The position numbers and the translations under genes are program-made. A stretch of DNA of 64,000 nt from Tychonema sp. LEGE 06208 (GTDB taxonomy: Bacteria; Cyanobacteriota; Cyanobacteriia; Cyanobacteriales; Microcoleaceae). Position 1 is the stretch's first letter. The number at the start of each line of letters is the position of its first letter. Under the pieces are notes generated by a model. The model was not told where the DNA came from. It made no database searches and saw nothing but the letters and a program-made list of their open reading frames with translations. The stretch is from the NCBI RefSeq assembly GCF_015207505.1, contig NZ_JADEWT010000006.1, positions 44,009 through 108,008 on the forward strand, written 5' to 3'. Shown piece after piece: positions 9,111 to 18,596 of this stretch.

Positions 9111-10934
9111 CTATTGAGGTGGAGGAGTTGGTGTTGCTTCGGGTGTTGTCGCTTCTGGTGTTGGTGTTACTAAAGGCGAAGGCGTTGCTAAAGGCGATGG
9201 TGTTGCTAAAGGTGGCGCAGTTATCGGTGTGGGTTCAAATTTGCCGCTGCTAATTTCAAATCCTTCTGCAATTGGCCCCAAAGCTAGAACTGGGAAAAAT
9301 GTCAGCGCGCCCAGAATTATGATTACTCCTGCGGTTACGCTGGTGAATAAAATGGAATCGGTTCTTAGTGTTCCGGTTGTTTCGGGAACCAGTTGTTTGT
9401 TTGTCATGCTGTCCGCTAGCAACAGCATCGCCACAATTGGAACGTAGCGCCCTAAAAGCAAACTAAAACAGGTGCTTAAATTCCACCAAAGTCCTGTTGC
9501 TGCGGGTTGAGAATCTCCTAATCCTTCAAAGCCAGAACCGTTGTTAGCTGCGGCTGAAGCGTATTCGTACATCACTTGTGAAATGCCGTGGAATCCGGGG
9601 TTGCTGATGCCGCTCAAGCTGTCGGGAAATGCGAGGGTAATTGCGCCAGGGATTAAAACTGCGATCGGGTGAACTAACAAAACCACGCTGGCTAAAACAA
9701 TTTCCTGCTTTTCAATTTTACGTCCCAAAAATTCCGGCGTTCTACCCACCATCAATCCTGTGAGAAATACGCTCAAAATCAGGTAAATAAATAAGTAAGC
9801 TGTTCCGGTTCCTTGTCCGCCCCAAACAATTTGCAGAAACAAGTTAGACAGAGTAGCAAAACCTGCCGGAGGCATTAAAGAATCGTGCATCCCGTTCACG
9901 GCACCGCACATTGTACCAGTTGTAGTCACTGCCCAAAGTACAGTTTCTGCCCAGCCAAATCTAACTTCTTTTCCTTCTAAATTTGGTTGCACGGAACCCA
10001 GTAAATTATTGACTTGAGGATTTCCTTGATATTCGCCAACTGCTGCAACGCCAATCAAGGCAACAAACATTATAAATACCATCCAAAAAATTAGCCATCC
10101 CTGTTTTTTGTTGTTGGCAAATCTGCCGTAAGTATGAATGAATGCTGCTGGGATGCAAACCATTGCTAGGATTTCCAGCAGGTTACTAAAAGGGTTGGGG
10201 TTTTCAAAGGGGTGAGCAGAGTTAACCCCGAAAAATCCGCCGCCGTTTTCTCCTAGTTGTTTGATGCTTTCAAAGTGAGCTACTGGGCCGCGGGCAATAA
10301 CTTGGGTGCTGCCTTCTAAGGTGGTGGCAACTTGTGGCCCTGCTAGGGTTTCCGGTACTCCTGAAATTAGCAATAGCAAGGCGATTATTAAAGATAATGG
10401 CAGGAGAATTCTGGTGATTGATTGAATTAAATCGATGTAAAAGTTACCTAACGGGCGCCCGGTAAGTCCCCGAATAAAGGCAATTCCTACTGCTAAACCT
10501 GTGGCGGCTGAGGTAAACATTAAAAAACCCAAAGTTAACTGCGATAGATAACTATATGTTGTCTCGCCGGAGTAATGCTGTTGGTCGGTATTTGTGAGGA
10601 ATGAAATTGTTGTGTGTAGGGCGGTATCCCAGGTTGGTGCGCTGAGGCTGGTGGGATTTAAAGGTAGCACTCCCTGAAGCATGAAGATTAGAAAAACAAA
10701 TATGCCCATTGCTACATTGCTGTATAATAGCGATCGCGCATATTGCCAGCCTGTCATGGAATCTACAACACGGATGTTGCCTGCTTTATAGATGAGTTGT
10801 TCTACTGGTTTAATGGCGGGATCGAGGATGGTTCGTTCTCCCATGTACACCCGCGCCATGTAATTGCCCAAGATGGGCGCGATCGCGATTAAAATGATTA
10901 GGGTTAATCCGATTTGAGTTAATCCTTGCAGCAT
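9111..10934 (-). CDS. kdpA: Potassium-transporting ATPase subunit A with Pro/Thr-rich tail
   Basis: KdpA is the channel-like K+-translocating subunit, related to Trk/Ktr proteins, with four pore repeats. Motifs include [39 protein letters not shown] (selectivity-filter region), [17 protein letters not shown] and [11 protein letters not shown]. At 607 residues it is about 50 longer than E. coli KdpA. The excess is a C-terminal tail (about 565-607) of repeated TPSPLA-type units ending in PTPPPQ. Its start overlaps the stop of the upstream RCK_C-like gene by 16 bases, which suggests translational coupling. Confidence 0.95.
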   Translation of the reverse strand: MLQGLTQIGLTLIILIAIAPILGNYMARVYMGERTILDPAIKPVEQLIYKAGNIRVVDSMTGWQYARSLLYSNVAMGIFVFLIFMLQGVLPLNPTSLSAPTWDTALHTTISFLTNTDQQHYSGETTYSYLSQLTLGFLMFTSAATGLAVGIAFIRGLTGRPLGNFYIDLIQSITRILLPLSLIIALLLLISGVPETLAGPQVATTLEGSTQVIARGPVAHFESIKQLGENGGGFFGVNSAHPFENPNPFSNLLEILAMVCIPAAFIHTYGRFANNKKQGWLIFWMVFIMFVALIGVAAVGEYQGNPQVNNLLGSVQPNLEGKEVRFGWAETVLWAVTTTGTMCGAVNGMHDSLMPPAGFATLSNLFLQIVWGGQGTGTAYLFIYLILSVFLTGLMVGRTPEFLGRKIEKQEIVLASVVLLVHPIAVLIPGAITLAFPDSLSGISNPGFHGISQVMYEYASAAANNGSGFEGLGDSQPAATGLWWNLSTCFSLLLGRYVPIVAMLLLADSMTNKQLVPETTGTLRTDSILFTSVTAGVIIILGALTFFPVLALGPIAEGFEISSGKFEPTPITAPPLATPSPLATPSPLVTPTPEATTPEATPTPPPQ

Positions 10935-11257
10935 AACTTAGTTAAAAAATCCTCGTTGTTGAATAAATGCGCTTCACTCCTCGGAAAATGGCTTCGGAAG
11001 GAAGTCCACAAAACGGGGTGAGTTTTCTTTAAGGTTACTTCTAGTTCGCAGCCTATCGCCCGATTAATTGCTACTGCTAAGATACGATCTCCGCAGAAAA
11101 TCGTTGGAATTTCGCTGGCTAGAATTAATCGATTTTCTCTTGTTAATCCCAAGCAATAGCAGTTATCGGGCAATTGTATGGCACTTAGTGCTATGCCGCA
11201 ATAACTGCTGTTAAATTGGATGGGTACTTGAATGAGTTTTGGTTCTACAAAGCTCAT
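10919..11257 (-). CDS. RCK_C (TrkA C-terminal)-like small protein
   Basis: This 112-residue protein is the first gene of the kdp cluster. Residues about 8-68 resemble an RCK_C/TrkA-C domain: [20 protein letters not shown], then [19 protein letters not shown], then [10 protein letters not shown], matching the strand-helix order and the final GD-x-(I/L) motif. RCK_C domains bind ligands and regulate K+ channels and transporters. A stand-alone domain coupled by overlap to kdpA may therefore be a regulatory accessory of the pump (inference). The remaining 40 residues are not recognised. Confidence 0.65.
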   Translation of the reverse strand: MSFVEPKLIQVPIQFNSSYCGIALSAIQLPDNCYCLGLTRENRLILASEIPTIFCGDRILAVAINRAIGCELEVTLKKTHPVLWTSFRSHFPRSEAHLFNNEDFLTKLCCKD

Positions 11258-11493
11258 GAACGACTCCCGTAGGCCGCAAGGTTAGGTTTACTCTTATTGA
11301 TTACTCTACTGAATTTTGGGGTGTTTGATAATTAGTCTTAAGATATAAGTTACTGTTTAGGATTTATGCTTGTTTGCTATATATTTTTAGTAATAGGCGA
11401 ATGTTTAGATGATGTCTAAAATCTATACTTGCAGGTATAGATGCTGTGTAAACGCTGTTTCTTGCGGGACAATGTACTGAATATTTCAGGACT

Positions 11494-11630
11494 GATCTCA
11501 AATCCTCTCTTCATCGGAATAGTAAATTCACTGTTGACTGTTGACTGTTGACTGTTGACTGTTGACTGTTGGCTGTTGACTGTTGGCTGTTAACAGTTAA
11601 TATCATGTATGAGTGCAGCCGGAATTGATA
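11494..11630. repeat. Composite repeat element, core 1 copy A, with CTGTTGA array
   Basis: Conserved flanks (GATCTCAAATCCTCTCTTCA on the left, GTGCAGCCGGAATTGATA on the right) enclose an array of CTGTTGA/CTGTTGG heptamers. The same flanks occur inverted at 22970-23067 and partly at 13731-13798. The element occupies the divergent region between the kdp cluster and the histidine kinase. The rest of this 500-base gap must hold both promoters, but I cannot assign them. Confidence 0.8.
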
Positions 11631-11761
11631 TTACGCACTCCGACTCAAAAAATCGGGTTTTTAGCGCAATTAGGGGCTAAAATTGAGTTGTTTGGTAAAA
11701 AACTAGGTTTTTGAGGGTCAATTCTTTCGGGACTGGTCATTTTAAAATGGATTGATTAGGA

Positions 11762-12868
11762 ATGTTTAAAAGCTTATTAAAAATCCCCAAAAATGTACTA
11801 CTTCAAGAGAAGTATTTGCGCGGAAGATGGTCGATCGCCATTTTGTTTGCTATTGTGATCGCGCTGGAATTTAGCACTCCCTCGGAGTATCTGTTTGGAT
11901 ACTTGTACACGGGGCCGATTATACTGGCAAATTCGCGCTTGAGTCGGTTGGGGAAATTACAAATTACGCTGGTAGCGGCAGCTTTGACTCTGTTGAATGT
12001 GTTTATCCCTCCTGGAGAAACGATCGCCCTAGCAACTTTTGCAAATAGAGCGATCGCAGTTATGGCTTTGGGAGTGACGGGATATTTGAGCGATCGCAAC
12101 CAGCAGTACCAAGAAGCGATCGCAGTCGCCAAAGCTCAGTTGCAGTCTCAGCAGCAGCTAGCCAGCATCCGAGAGGATTTTGTCTCTACTTTGACTCACG
12201 ACTTGAAAACGCCGATGCTGGGGGCGATAGAAACAATTAAAGCTTTTAAATCGGCAAAATTTGGCGATGTTACTCCCAGTCAGCAAAAGGTTCTCGAAAC
12301 AATGGCGCGATCGCACAAAATGTCGCTACAATTAGTAGAAACCCTGTTAGATATTTACCGCAACGATACTGAAGGTTTGAAACTGCAACTTGCTCCTGTA
12401 AATTTAGTAGCTTTAGCAACAGAGGTAATTGCCACACTCGCAGATTTATCGGCGGCGCGTCGAGTTTATATTAGTACGAGTTACGGAGAGTCAGATTTCC
12501 GTCGCTCTTTGTGGGTAAACGGCGATGCAGTCCAACTTCAGCGCGTTTTTGTTAATTTGCTAACAAACGCGCTCAACCATTCTCCCCGAGGTGGCAAAGT
12601 AGAAATTGTGATGGCATCTCATTCAAATTATCAGGTAGTGAAAGTGAGCGATAGCGGGTTGGGAATTACCGCAGGGGAACTCTCGCACCTATTCGAGCGT
12701 TTTTATCAAGGAAATAGCGATCGACAAGCTAAAGGATCGGGATTGGGATTATACTTATCTCGCCAAATTATTGACGCGCACGGCGGTATAATTTGGGCAG
12801 AAAACAAATTACCCCACGGTGCTTTGTTTGGATTCCGACTACCAGCAATCTCCGCCAATGAAACCTAA
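11762..12868 (+). CDS. Membrane-associated sensor histidine kinase
   Basis: This 368-residue protein has a hydrophobic N-terminus of about three or four helices (25-110), a short coiled linker, a HisKA domain and a HATPase domain. The H-box is VSTLTHDLKTP, with the phosphorylated His at about residue 146. The N-box is VFVNLLTNALNHS, followed by VSDSGLGIT and GSGLGLYLSRQ. There is no periplasmic, PAS or GAF domain, so the stimulus is probably read in the membrane. The response regulator overlaps its 3' end by 11 bases. It is transcribed divergently from kdp, whose own KdpD lacks a kinase, so a link to K+ control is plausible but unproven. Confidence 0.9.
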   Translation: MFKSLLKIPKNVLLQEKYLRGRWSIAILFAIVIALEFSTPSEYLFGYLYTGPIILANSRLSRLGKLQITLVAAALTLLNVFIPPGETIALATFANRAIAVMALGVTGYLSDRNQQYQEAIAVAKAQLQSQQQLASIREDFVSTLTHDLKTPMLGAIETIKAFKSAKFGDVTPSQQKVLETMARSHKMSLQLVETLLDIYRNDTEGLKLQLAPVNLVALATEVIATLADLSAARRVYISTSYGESDFRRSLWVNGDAVQLQRVFVNLLTNALNHSPRGGKVEIVMASHSNYQVVKVSDSGLGITAGELSHLFERFYQGNSDRQAKGSGLGLYLSRQIIDAHGGIIWAENKLPHGALFGFRLPAISANET

Positions 12869-13550
12869 TTCTCCCTTACGAATTCTGCTAGTTGAAGACG
12901 ACGAACTGTTTCGGTTGGGACTGCAAACTCGATTGCAGCAGGAAAGTTGCTTGCAAATAATTGCCGAGGCGGAAGATGGCGAAACTGCGGTTGAATTGAC
13001 TCAAGAATACTTGCCGGATGTGGTGGTTTTGGATGTAGGTTTGCCGGGAATTGGTGGTATTGAAGCGTGCCGCCAAATTAAACAGCGACATCCAGAAATT
13101 CCCATTTTAATTTTAACATCCCATTCCCAAAAATCGTTAATTGAAAGATTGATGGCTGCGGGAGCTCACGGATATTGTCTCAAGGGAATTGCGGCGGAAA
13201 CTTTGGTTTTGGCAATTCGATCGGTAGCGTCGGGCGCTTCTTGGTGGGATAAGGGCGCAACTGCGGAAATTAGGGCAGTTTTTACTCATCCTGAACCTGT
13301 GAAAGTCGGGGGAAAATCGGAAGTTTTAGACAATCCGCTGACGAAGCGAGAACAGGAAATATTGGCTTTAGTTGCTAGTGGGAAAAGCAATCAGGAAATT
13401 GCACAAATATTGTACATTGTGCCGGGGACTGTGCGGGTGCACGTTCACGCGATTTTGCAAAAGTTAGAAGTGCGCGATCGCACTCAAGCAGCAGTGCTCG
13501 CCATTCAGAAAGGATTGGTAGCAGAAGAACTGTTAGGCGATCGATCTTAA
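12858..13550 (+). CDS. NarL/LuxR-type response regulator
   Basis: This 230-residue DNA-binding response regulator partners the kinase before it. The receiver domain (about 8-125) has the acidic pair in LLVEDDELF, the phospho-acceptor Asp at about residue 59 (VVVLDVGLPG) and the later Thr/Ser in ILTSHS. The C-terminal LuxR-type helix-turn-helix is clear: LTKREQEILALVASGKSNQE, then TVRVHVHAILQKL. I chose the ATG at 12858, inside the end of the kinase gene, because upstream codons in this frame lie over conserved kinase sequence. It is not OmpR-type, so it is not an orthologue of KdpE. Confidence 0.92.
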   Translation: MKPNSPLRILLVEDDELFRLGLQTRLQQESCLQIIAEAEDGETAVELTQEYLPDVVVLDVGLPGIGGIEACRQIKQRHPEIPILILTSHSQKSLIERLMAAGAHGYCLKGIAAETLVLAIRSVASGASWWDKGATAEIRAVFTHPEPVKVGGKSEVLDNPLTKREQEILALVASGKSNQEIAQILYIVPGTVRVHVHAILQKLEVRDRTQAAVLAIQKGLVAEELLGDRS

Positions 13551-13589
13551 GTCTGGTAGTTTATAATAATTGAGACTTACGCATCAAAC

Positions 13590-13798
13590 CCAAAGAAACC
13601 CGGTTTTTTTGAGATTGAGGGTTTTCAGGCGTGTATTTTCCCAAAAACCCGGTTTCTAGCTATAATACAGCGTATTCCAGGTTGATTAAATACACACTCC
13701 CAACCGGGTTTCTTTACAGTTCTTGCATCATATCAATTCCGGTTGCACTCCTCATGATGTTAACTGTTAACTGTTAATTGTTAACAGTCAACAGTGCA
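13590..13798. repeat. AAACCCGGTTTCT inverted repeats and core 1 copy C
   Basis: The 361-base gap after the response regulator holds repeats rather than a gene. GAAACCCGGTTTTT near 13605 and AAAAACCCGGTTTCTAG near 13645 form inverted copies, and ACCGGGTTTCTTT follows near 13705. Positions 13731-13798 carry a partial copy of core 1 (CAATTCCGGTTGCACTCCT, then GATGTTAACTGTTAA and a CAACAGT unit). Confidence 0.7.
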
Positions 13799-13911
13799 GG
13801 CGATAGTATAGTTTACGGTTGCTGTTGAACGATCGAACCAGTCTTGATGCTGATGACGCAAAGCCTCAAGAAAAGAGAGATCAATAAATCAGAGGCGGCA
13901 TTAATTAGTGT

Positions 13912-16383
13912 TCACCTGCCAACATCTGCGGTTTTACGATTCAAAACATAGTAAATCGCCCAAATTGCCATCGCCCGCAAATAGTGACTCGCCCGAAAAG
14001 TTCCCCCCGCCGTAATCGCTTCCGGCGTGCGAAACTGCAACCCATTTTCATAAATCTGCTTCACCACAGCATCCGTCAATTTAAAAGCTTTCTCCTCCAT
14101 CCCCATCTGTACCAAAAAAGCCGCCAACCCAAAATTAATCCCCGTCCAAACTTCCAAAGGATGAGTCGCATTGGGATTTTCCGGCGAACCATTCAGCATC
14201 ACTCCATTTGCCGCACCGAACTCGCCATCGTTGAACTTCAAAAAGCAAGAATCGTACACAGTTTCTAAAGCGCTGACTGCACATTCTGGCGGCACAATAT
14301 CCGGCAATCCTAACAGCTTCGCGTAAAAATGACCGCAGAGTTGGTCTGCCATTACCACTTCCGATTTACTCTCGCTGTCCAAACGGTAATATTGACCGTT
14401 CCACAGTTTTTCTTGATAGCTAGGTCTTGCTTGTAACAGCCAACTGTGATATAATGCAATCTTCTCTTGGGGATTTGGAATTATCTCAGGTGCTGCATCT
14501 TCTAAGATTTCGCCGATCGCGATCGCACTCTCCAGCGCCGCCAACCACAAACCCCCGCAATACGCACTTATTCCCCGCATTTGCCAATCATCAAACGTCT
14601 GATCCGGGGCTCCCGAATTCTCAGGAATGCCGTCCCCATCTTCATCAAAGGTTTTCAGATAAGCCAAAGCCTCAACAATTGCCGGCCAACAATCTTGCAA
14701 AAACTCGCAATCTGTGCCGCCAGTCAACAAAAAGTCCCGATAAACCTGCAACACAAAATCGCAAGGTAAATCCTTCCACAAATTGCAATCTTGATAGCTA
14801 GTATAATTGGTTTTCTCCCAAGGATGTTCGTTAGGCGCGCCCAAATCGTGCGGTGTCGCACCGACGGCTTTTCTAATCGCCGAAGCTTGATTCCAGCCCA
14901 CAATTCTCGGCGTATCGTCACCAGCAGAAATTGCCCTAGCAAAAGCAATCATTACCGACTTTTCTAATTCCGGCCACAGCATCAACAAAGCAAAAGAACC
15001 GTAAAGACGCACGTCTAAACTTTCATACCAACGGTAATCAATGCACTCTAAAACCCCAAATTGACCCTTCGGATCCCGTTCGTCCGCCGCACTCCAAAGA
15101 GTACCGCCGTCAGTCAAAATGTACAACTCATTAAACAGCGCCATTTTAAAAATTTCTGACAAATCTTTCCGTTCTAAAATCGGTTTTTGCCAAGCTTCAA
15201 TATTTTCGCGCCAAGTATCGGAATGCTTCATTGCAGTGCGAACAATCGGCCAAGCATTTTTGCCGTTACGGCCGAAGAAATCTGTATAGCGGCGGTAGTA
15301 CCAAACTCCCGATGCAAACTCAGTAACGGGCAAATCCCAAGCTATAATAAAGGGGATTTTGCGAGTTTTTCCCGGTCGAATAGTAAAGCGAACTGCGATC
15401 GCACAAGCCAACTGTTCTCCGGCGGCTGCGGCTGTCTCATCTTTGTCATCCAACAAGAAACCTTCAGCAGAAAAGTTGCGCCAAATTTCGTCGCCATTCC
15501 CCGCCGGGTTCCAGCGAGTTTGGTAAAATACTTCTACCGCTGGATTAGTAATAGTTGCGATCGCCCATTGTCCATCCCCCTCTTGGGGTTCGTCCTCAGC
15601 AGTCAACCGCGTCATCACGCAACCGATTCGGTGAAAATCTTCCACCAACAAATTCATATTCCCGGCACTTTCTCCCCACCGGGATTGATAGTCATAAAAT
15701 GGACTGCCATCATCTCGCACCATCACTTCCGGCGACTTGTTGGCATTAGTAAACCAACCGACAATATTCTCCCAAGTCAGCATGATGCTGAGAGTAATCG
15801 GCGCATCTGTAGGATTGTGCGCTACCCATTCAAACATGGCAACTGGGTAACTGCTTTCCTGATAATTGTTAGGCAAAATTGGCGAAAATTGCTCGCAGCT
15901 TAATTGAGCCTGAAACACATTTTCGTAAACAAACCAACTGCGCGGATACAAAGCATGATAACTCCCCGAAGAATTAGACTCTTCCCCGGTTCTTTCTTCT
16001 TCTTCCCTTCTTCCTTCTTCCTTCTTCTTTTTTCCTTCCGATGGATACCATTTCCAACTAGATAAACTGCCATCGGTAGGCGGTTCAGTGGAAAGTGCAA
16101 AAGCTTGTTTCTTGCCTTGAGTTTCTTCAAAAACGCTGAACTGACAAGCGGGCAAACTGCGAAAAATGTGCTCGCCGCCGTCAATGTGCCAGAGGTTAAA
16201 GTCGCCGCGGGACGATCGCCCGATGCAGCCGGCACCGAACCCACCCAGAGGCATTCCGTGCCAGGGCCCGTCGTCTAGATTGCTGGCGTAGCGGACTGTA
16301 TAGGGATTCTCCCAACCCATGCCTATGGGACGTTTCCAGGTTTGTGGGGGGATGTTTGGATGAGATGTGCGATCGTTATTCAT
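13912..16383 (-). CDS. GH116 family glycoside hydrolase (GBA2-like)
   Basis: This 823-residue protein resembles non-lysosomal glucosylceramidase/beta-glucosidases of family GH116. An N-terminal beta-sandwich begins with GMPLGGFGAGCIGRSSRGDF, a family hallmark. The C-terminal (alpha/alpha)6 barrel contains FNELYILTDGGTLW, whose Glu fits the nucleophile, YESLDVRLYGSFALL, and DQTFDDWQMRG, whose Asp fits the acid/base. No signal peptide is seen, so it probably acts in the cytoplasm; the substrate is unknown. Around residues 115-138 there is a Lys/Glu-rich low-complexity insert (EGKKKKEEGRREEEERTG) encoded by a GA-rich repeat also found in intergenic DNA. Confidence 0.9.
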   Translation of the reverse strand: MNNDRTSHPNIPPQTWKRPIGMGWENPYTVRYASNLDDGPWHGMPLGGFGAGCIGRSSRGDFNLWHIDGGEHIFRSLPACQFSVFEETQGKKQAFALSTEPPTDGSLSSWKWYPSEGKKKKEEGRREEEERTGEESNSSGSYHALYPRSWFVYENVFQAQLSCEQFSPILPNNYQESSYPVAMFEWVAHNPTDAPITLSIMLTWENIVGWFTNANKSPEVMVRDDGSPFYDYQSRWGESAGNMNLLVEDFHRIGCVMTRLTAEDEPQEGDGQWAIATITNPAVEVFYQTRWNPAGNGDEIWRNFSAEGFLLDDKDETAAAAGEQLACAIAVRFTIRPGKTRKIPFIIAWDLPVTEFASGVWYYRRYTDFFGRNGKNAWPIVRTAMKHSDTWRENIEAWQKPILERKDLSEIFKMALFNELYILTDGGTLWSAADERDPKGQFGVLECIDYRWYESLDVRLYGSFALLMLWPELEKSVMIAFARAISAGDDTPRIVGWNQASAIRKAVGATPHDLGAPNEHPWEKTNYTSYQDCNLWKDLPCDFVLQVYRDFLLTGGTDCEFLQDCWPAIVEALAYLKTFDEDGDGIPENSGAPDQTFDDWQMRGISAYCGGLWLAALESAIAIGEILEDAAPEIIPNPQEKIALYHSWLLQARPSYQEKLWNGQYYRLDSESKSEVVMADQLCGHFYAKLLGLPDIVPPECAVSALETVYDSCFLKFNDGEFGAANGVMLNGSPENPNATHPLEVWTGINFGLAAFLVQMGMEEKAFKLTDAVVKQIYENGLQFRTPEAITAGGTFRASHYLRAMAIWAIYYVLNRKTADVGR
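15979..16040. repeat. GA-rich repeat inside the GH116 coding frame
   Basis: Read on the minus strand, this is GGAAGAAGGAAGAAG-type sequence, the same kind of repeat that lies between genes at 18413-18456. Here it is in frame in the glycosidase gene and encodes the Lys/Glu-rich insert. Confidence 0.8.
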
Positions 16384-16540
16384 GTGATTAATCTTAGCGC
16401 TCGATCGAGCTTTACAATTTTTTTTATTTTATTTTAAACTTTTATCGCTCGAACCAATACCGATATTTCCGAAGATTCTTGACGGTTGATTGTTGGCTAA
16501 AAGTAATTGCGTTCATGGCTGCCGGATTAATCAATTCTCC

Positions 16541-16576
16541 AATCTAAAATCTAAAATCTAAAATCTAAAATCTAAA
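16541..16576. repeat. AAAATCT heptamer array
   Basis: Several tandem copies of a 7-base unit (AAAATCT) lie between the GH116 gene and the second Uma2 gene. The same unit recurs at 18560-18592. Confidence 0.8.
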
Positions 16577-16593
16577 ACGGTTTGGGCGATCGC

Positions 16594-17199
16594 CTAACGG
16601 GGAAGAATATCATCTAGGCGAATTTGCCATGTCTTTAACAGAGGAGAAATAATCGGTTGACCAAGGCGAAATTGTTGCTGACTGTAATCTTGGTCAATTA
16701 GTTGGCAAACGGTGATAGTAGGTTGTTTTGGTTTACCGATAAAAGCCACACCCCCCAATCCGCGATAATCAACTATCCAATATTCTGGAATCCCTAAAAT
16801 AGCATATTCTTCAACTTTTCTGGCGTAATCTGTTTCCCAGTTAGTGCTGACGACTTCTACCACTAATTTAATAGATCGTCCCAGCGTAATCACAGGTTCT
16901 CTTTCCCAAAGAGGTTCGCTGACAATAGCAGTTTCATCTAACACGACAATATCGGGACGGCGGGCAGTAGCTGCATCTGAAAATGGACGGATCAAACAAG
17001 TGCGGGGAATGAACCAAGGTAGTTTTTCGGCTGCGATGGCGATGCCGATTTGAGTTGCCAGTTTACCGCTGACGGTTTCGTGGGGGCCTGTGGGTGACCT
17101 GTCAACTAATTCTCCGTCAGCGAGCTCGTAGCGGAAGTTGTCACAATATCGATCGAGGAATGTTTCAAAAGTTAGGATTTTTTGCGCGGTGTAAGCCAT
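16594..17199 (-). CDS. Uma2 family (DUF820) PD-(D/E)XK protein
   Basis: This 201-residue Uma2-family protein is a second, divergent member in the window. The conserved series is LADGELVDRSPTGPHE (the EGE/DGE region), ARRPDIVVLDE, SIKLVVEVVSTNWETDYARK with the E-V-x-S active-site-like strand and Lys, and IPEYWIVDYRG. The canonical PD...ExV...K pattern appears intact, so a nuclease-like fold is likely. Biological function is unknown. It stands alone between repeat DNA and the carbonic anhydrase-like gene, on the same strand as both. Confidence 0.88.
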   Translation of the reverse strand: MAYTAQKILTFETFLDRYCDNFRYELADGELVDRSPTGPHETVSGKLATQIGIAIAAEKLPWFIPRTCLIRPFSDAATARRPDIVVLDETAIVSEPLWEREPVITLGRSIKLVVEVVSTNWETDYARKVEEYAILGIPEYWIVDYRGLGGVAFIGKPKQPTITVCQLIDQDYSQQQFRLGQPIISPLLKTWQIRLDDILPR

Positions 17200-17240
17200 T
17201 GGAAACTAATAATTTTTTGCTGAAAATCTTATTCTATCAA

Positions 17241-17786
17241 CTAACCAAATCCCAAATCAGAACCTTTCCCCGCGTGAACCAGAGCCAACTTTTCGTAATG
17301 CTTAGCGTGTTCCACCAACTCGGCTGCTTCTTCCTCAGAGACATCCCGCAGGCGTTTGGCAGGCACTCCCGCAACTAGCGTGTGAGGGGGAACGTCCTTG
17401 GTGACAACCGCCCCTGCACCGACGATAGAGCCTGTTCCCACCCTCACTCCGTCCAGGACGATCGCCCCAATCCCGATCAGGCAGCCCCGTTCAATGTAAG
17501 CTGAGTGAATCACGGCTCGGTGTCCGACTGTCACGAAATCTTCCAAAACAGTCGGTTTCCCCGGATCGCCGTGGAGAATTGCTCCATCTTGGATATTGGT
17601 ACTTAAGCCGATCGCAATTCGCTCTACATCCGCCCGCACCACCGCCCCGTACCAGATACTAGCGCCCGCTGCCACCTCTACCCTGCCGATGACAACAGCG
17701 CCTTCAGCGACAAAAGCCGCTTGGGACAGATCTGGCCTGGGCCAATAGGAAGGAAGTGCAGGTAGAGGTTCGTTGAGATTGCTCAT
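17241..17786 (-). CDS. Gamma-carbonic anhydrase family protein
   Basis: This 181-residue left-handed beta-helix protein of the hexapeptide-repeat group belongs to the gamma-carbonic anhydrase-like (PaaY/YrdA/CaiE) branch. The three zinc-ligand histidines are recognisable in ILHGD and VGHRAVIHS, with the preceding ADVERIAIG and NIQDGA strands. A C-terminal amphipathic helix packs at the trimer edge in this family. Conserved metal ligands fit a metal-binding trimer, but carbonic anhydrase activity is unproven for many members. It is not CcmM, as there are no RbcS-like repeats. It lies 41 bases upstream of the Uma2 gene on the same strand. Confidence 0.9.
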   Translation of the reverse strand: MSNLNEPLPALPSYWPRPDLSQAAFVAEGAVVIGRVEVAAGASIWYGAVVRADVERIAIGLSTNIQDGAILHGDPGKPTVLEDFVTVGHRAVIHSAYIERGCLIGIGAIVLDGVRVGTGSIVGAGAVVTKDVPPHTLVAGVPAKRLRDVSEEEAAELVEHAKHYEKLALVHAGKGSDLGFG

Positions 17787-17892
17787 TTGTTGGTCGATCG
17801 TTATACTTCTAGCAGATTAGCTGGTTGTTGATACGGGATATAATAAGAGTATTTGGCACTTTTGCAGAGAAAATATGCTGGGACGCAAATAA

Positions 17893-18402
17893 ATGATTGA
17901 AGTTGCCTTGCAATACCCGATGTTTGGCCCGGAAATTCAGTGTCCCCACTGTCGCCAAACAATTCCGGCTCTAACGCTCACGGATACCTATTTGTGTCCG
18001 CGTCACGGGGCATTTGAGGCAGATCCAAAAACGGGGGAACTGGTTCACCTTCAGTCTGGGCGGCACTGGCGCCGCTGGGAGAATGAATGGTATCGCCAGC
18101 ACACGCACCCCGACGGGATTCGGTTTGAAATTCACGAGGCGCTCGATCGACTGTATACTCAAGGCTACCGAGCAACTCGCGTGATCGTTGCCCAACGCTA
18201 TCGGGACTTAATCAGCGCTTATTTGGAACGCAGCACGCCTTGGCGCGGCCAGTCGGAATCGCCACGGCCGAGGCTGTACGGTTTGCCTGTGGATTTTAGC
18301 CCCGATCCTCAAGAGGACCCTTGCTGGGAAGTGATTAATTTTGATTTGGAAAAAGAGCCGGGAGTTCCGATTAGATATCCCTATTTTCGGTTGTTTGAAT
18401 AA
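17893..18402 (+). CDS. Conserved cyanobacterial zinc-ribbon protein (TIGR02652-like)
   Basis: This 169-residue protein has an N-terminal zinc-ribbon-like segment with CPHC and, 15 residues on, CPRH (about residues 17-37). A basic and aromatic region follows (RHWRRWENEWYRQHTHPDG), then a helix and a C-terminal domain ending in PYFRLFE. I recognise it as a cyanobacterial conserved family (TIGR02652 from memory) with no assigned function. It diverges from the carbonic anhydrase-like gene; the two share a 106-base intergenic region. Confidence 0.75.
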   Translation: MIEVALQYPMFGPEIQCPHCRQTIPALTLTDTYLCPRHGAFEADPKTGELVHLQSGRHWRRWENEWYRQHTHPDGIRFEIHEALDRLYTQGYRATRVIVAQRYRDLISAYLERSTPWRGQSESPRPRLYGLPVDFSPDPQEDPCWEVINFDLEKEPGVPIRYPYFRLFE

Positions 18403-18409
18403 GTGAAGG

Positions 18410-18592
18410 AAGAAGGAAGAGGGAAGAAGGAAGAAGGAAGAGGGAAGAGGGAAGAAGGCTCTATTGCTTTCGCGCTAAAGATGCGACCGTTTTTAATTAC
18501 GAATTACGAATTTACCCTCTAAAATCTAAAATCCCCAGCCGGAATTCCTACTTCCCTTCTAAAATCTAAAATCTAAAATCTAAAATCTAAAA
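18410..18592. repeat. GA-rich repeat and AAAATCT heptamers
   Basis: A run of GGAAGAA/GGGAAGA units (18410-18456) is followed by short unique sequence and then AAAATCT heptamers running up to the VOC gene start. The GA-rich part matches the insert found inside the GH116 gene. Confidence 0.85.
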
Positions 18593-18596
18593 TTGA

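Noticed and set aside
15187..15903. 238-residue plus-strand frame
   Set aside because: Antisense to the GH116 catalytic domain, with no recognisable motif.
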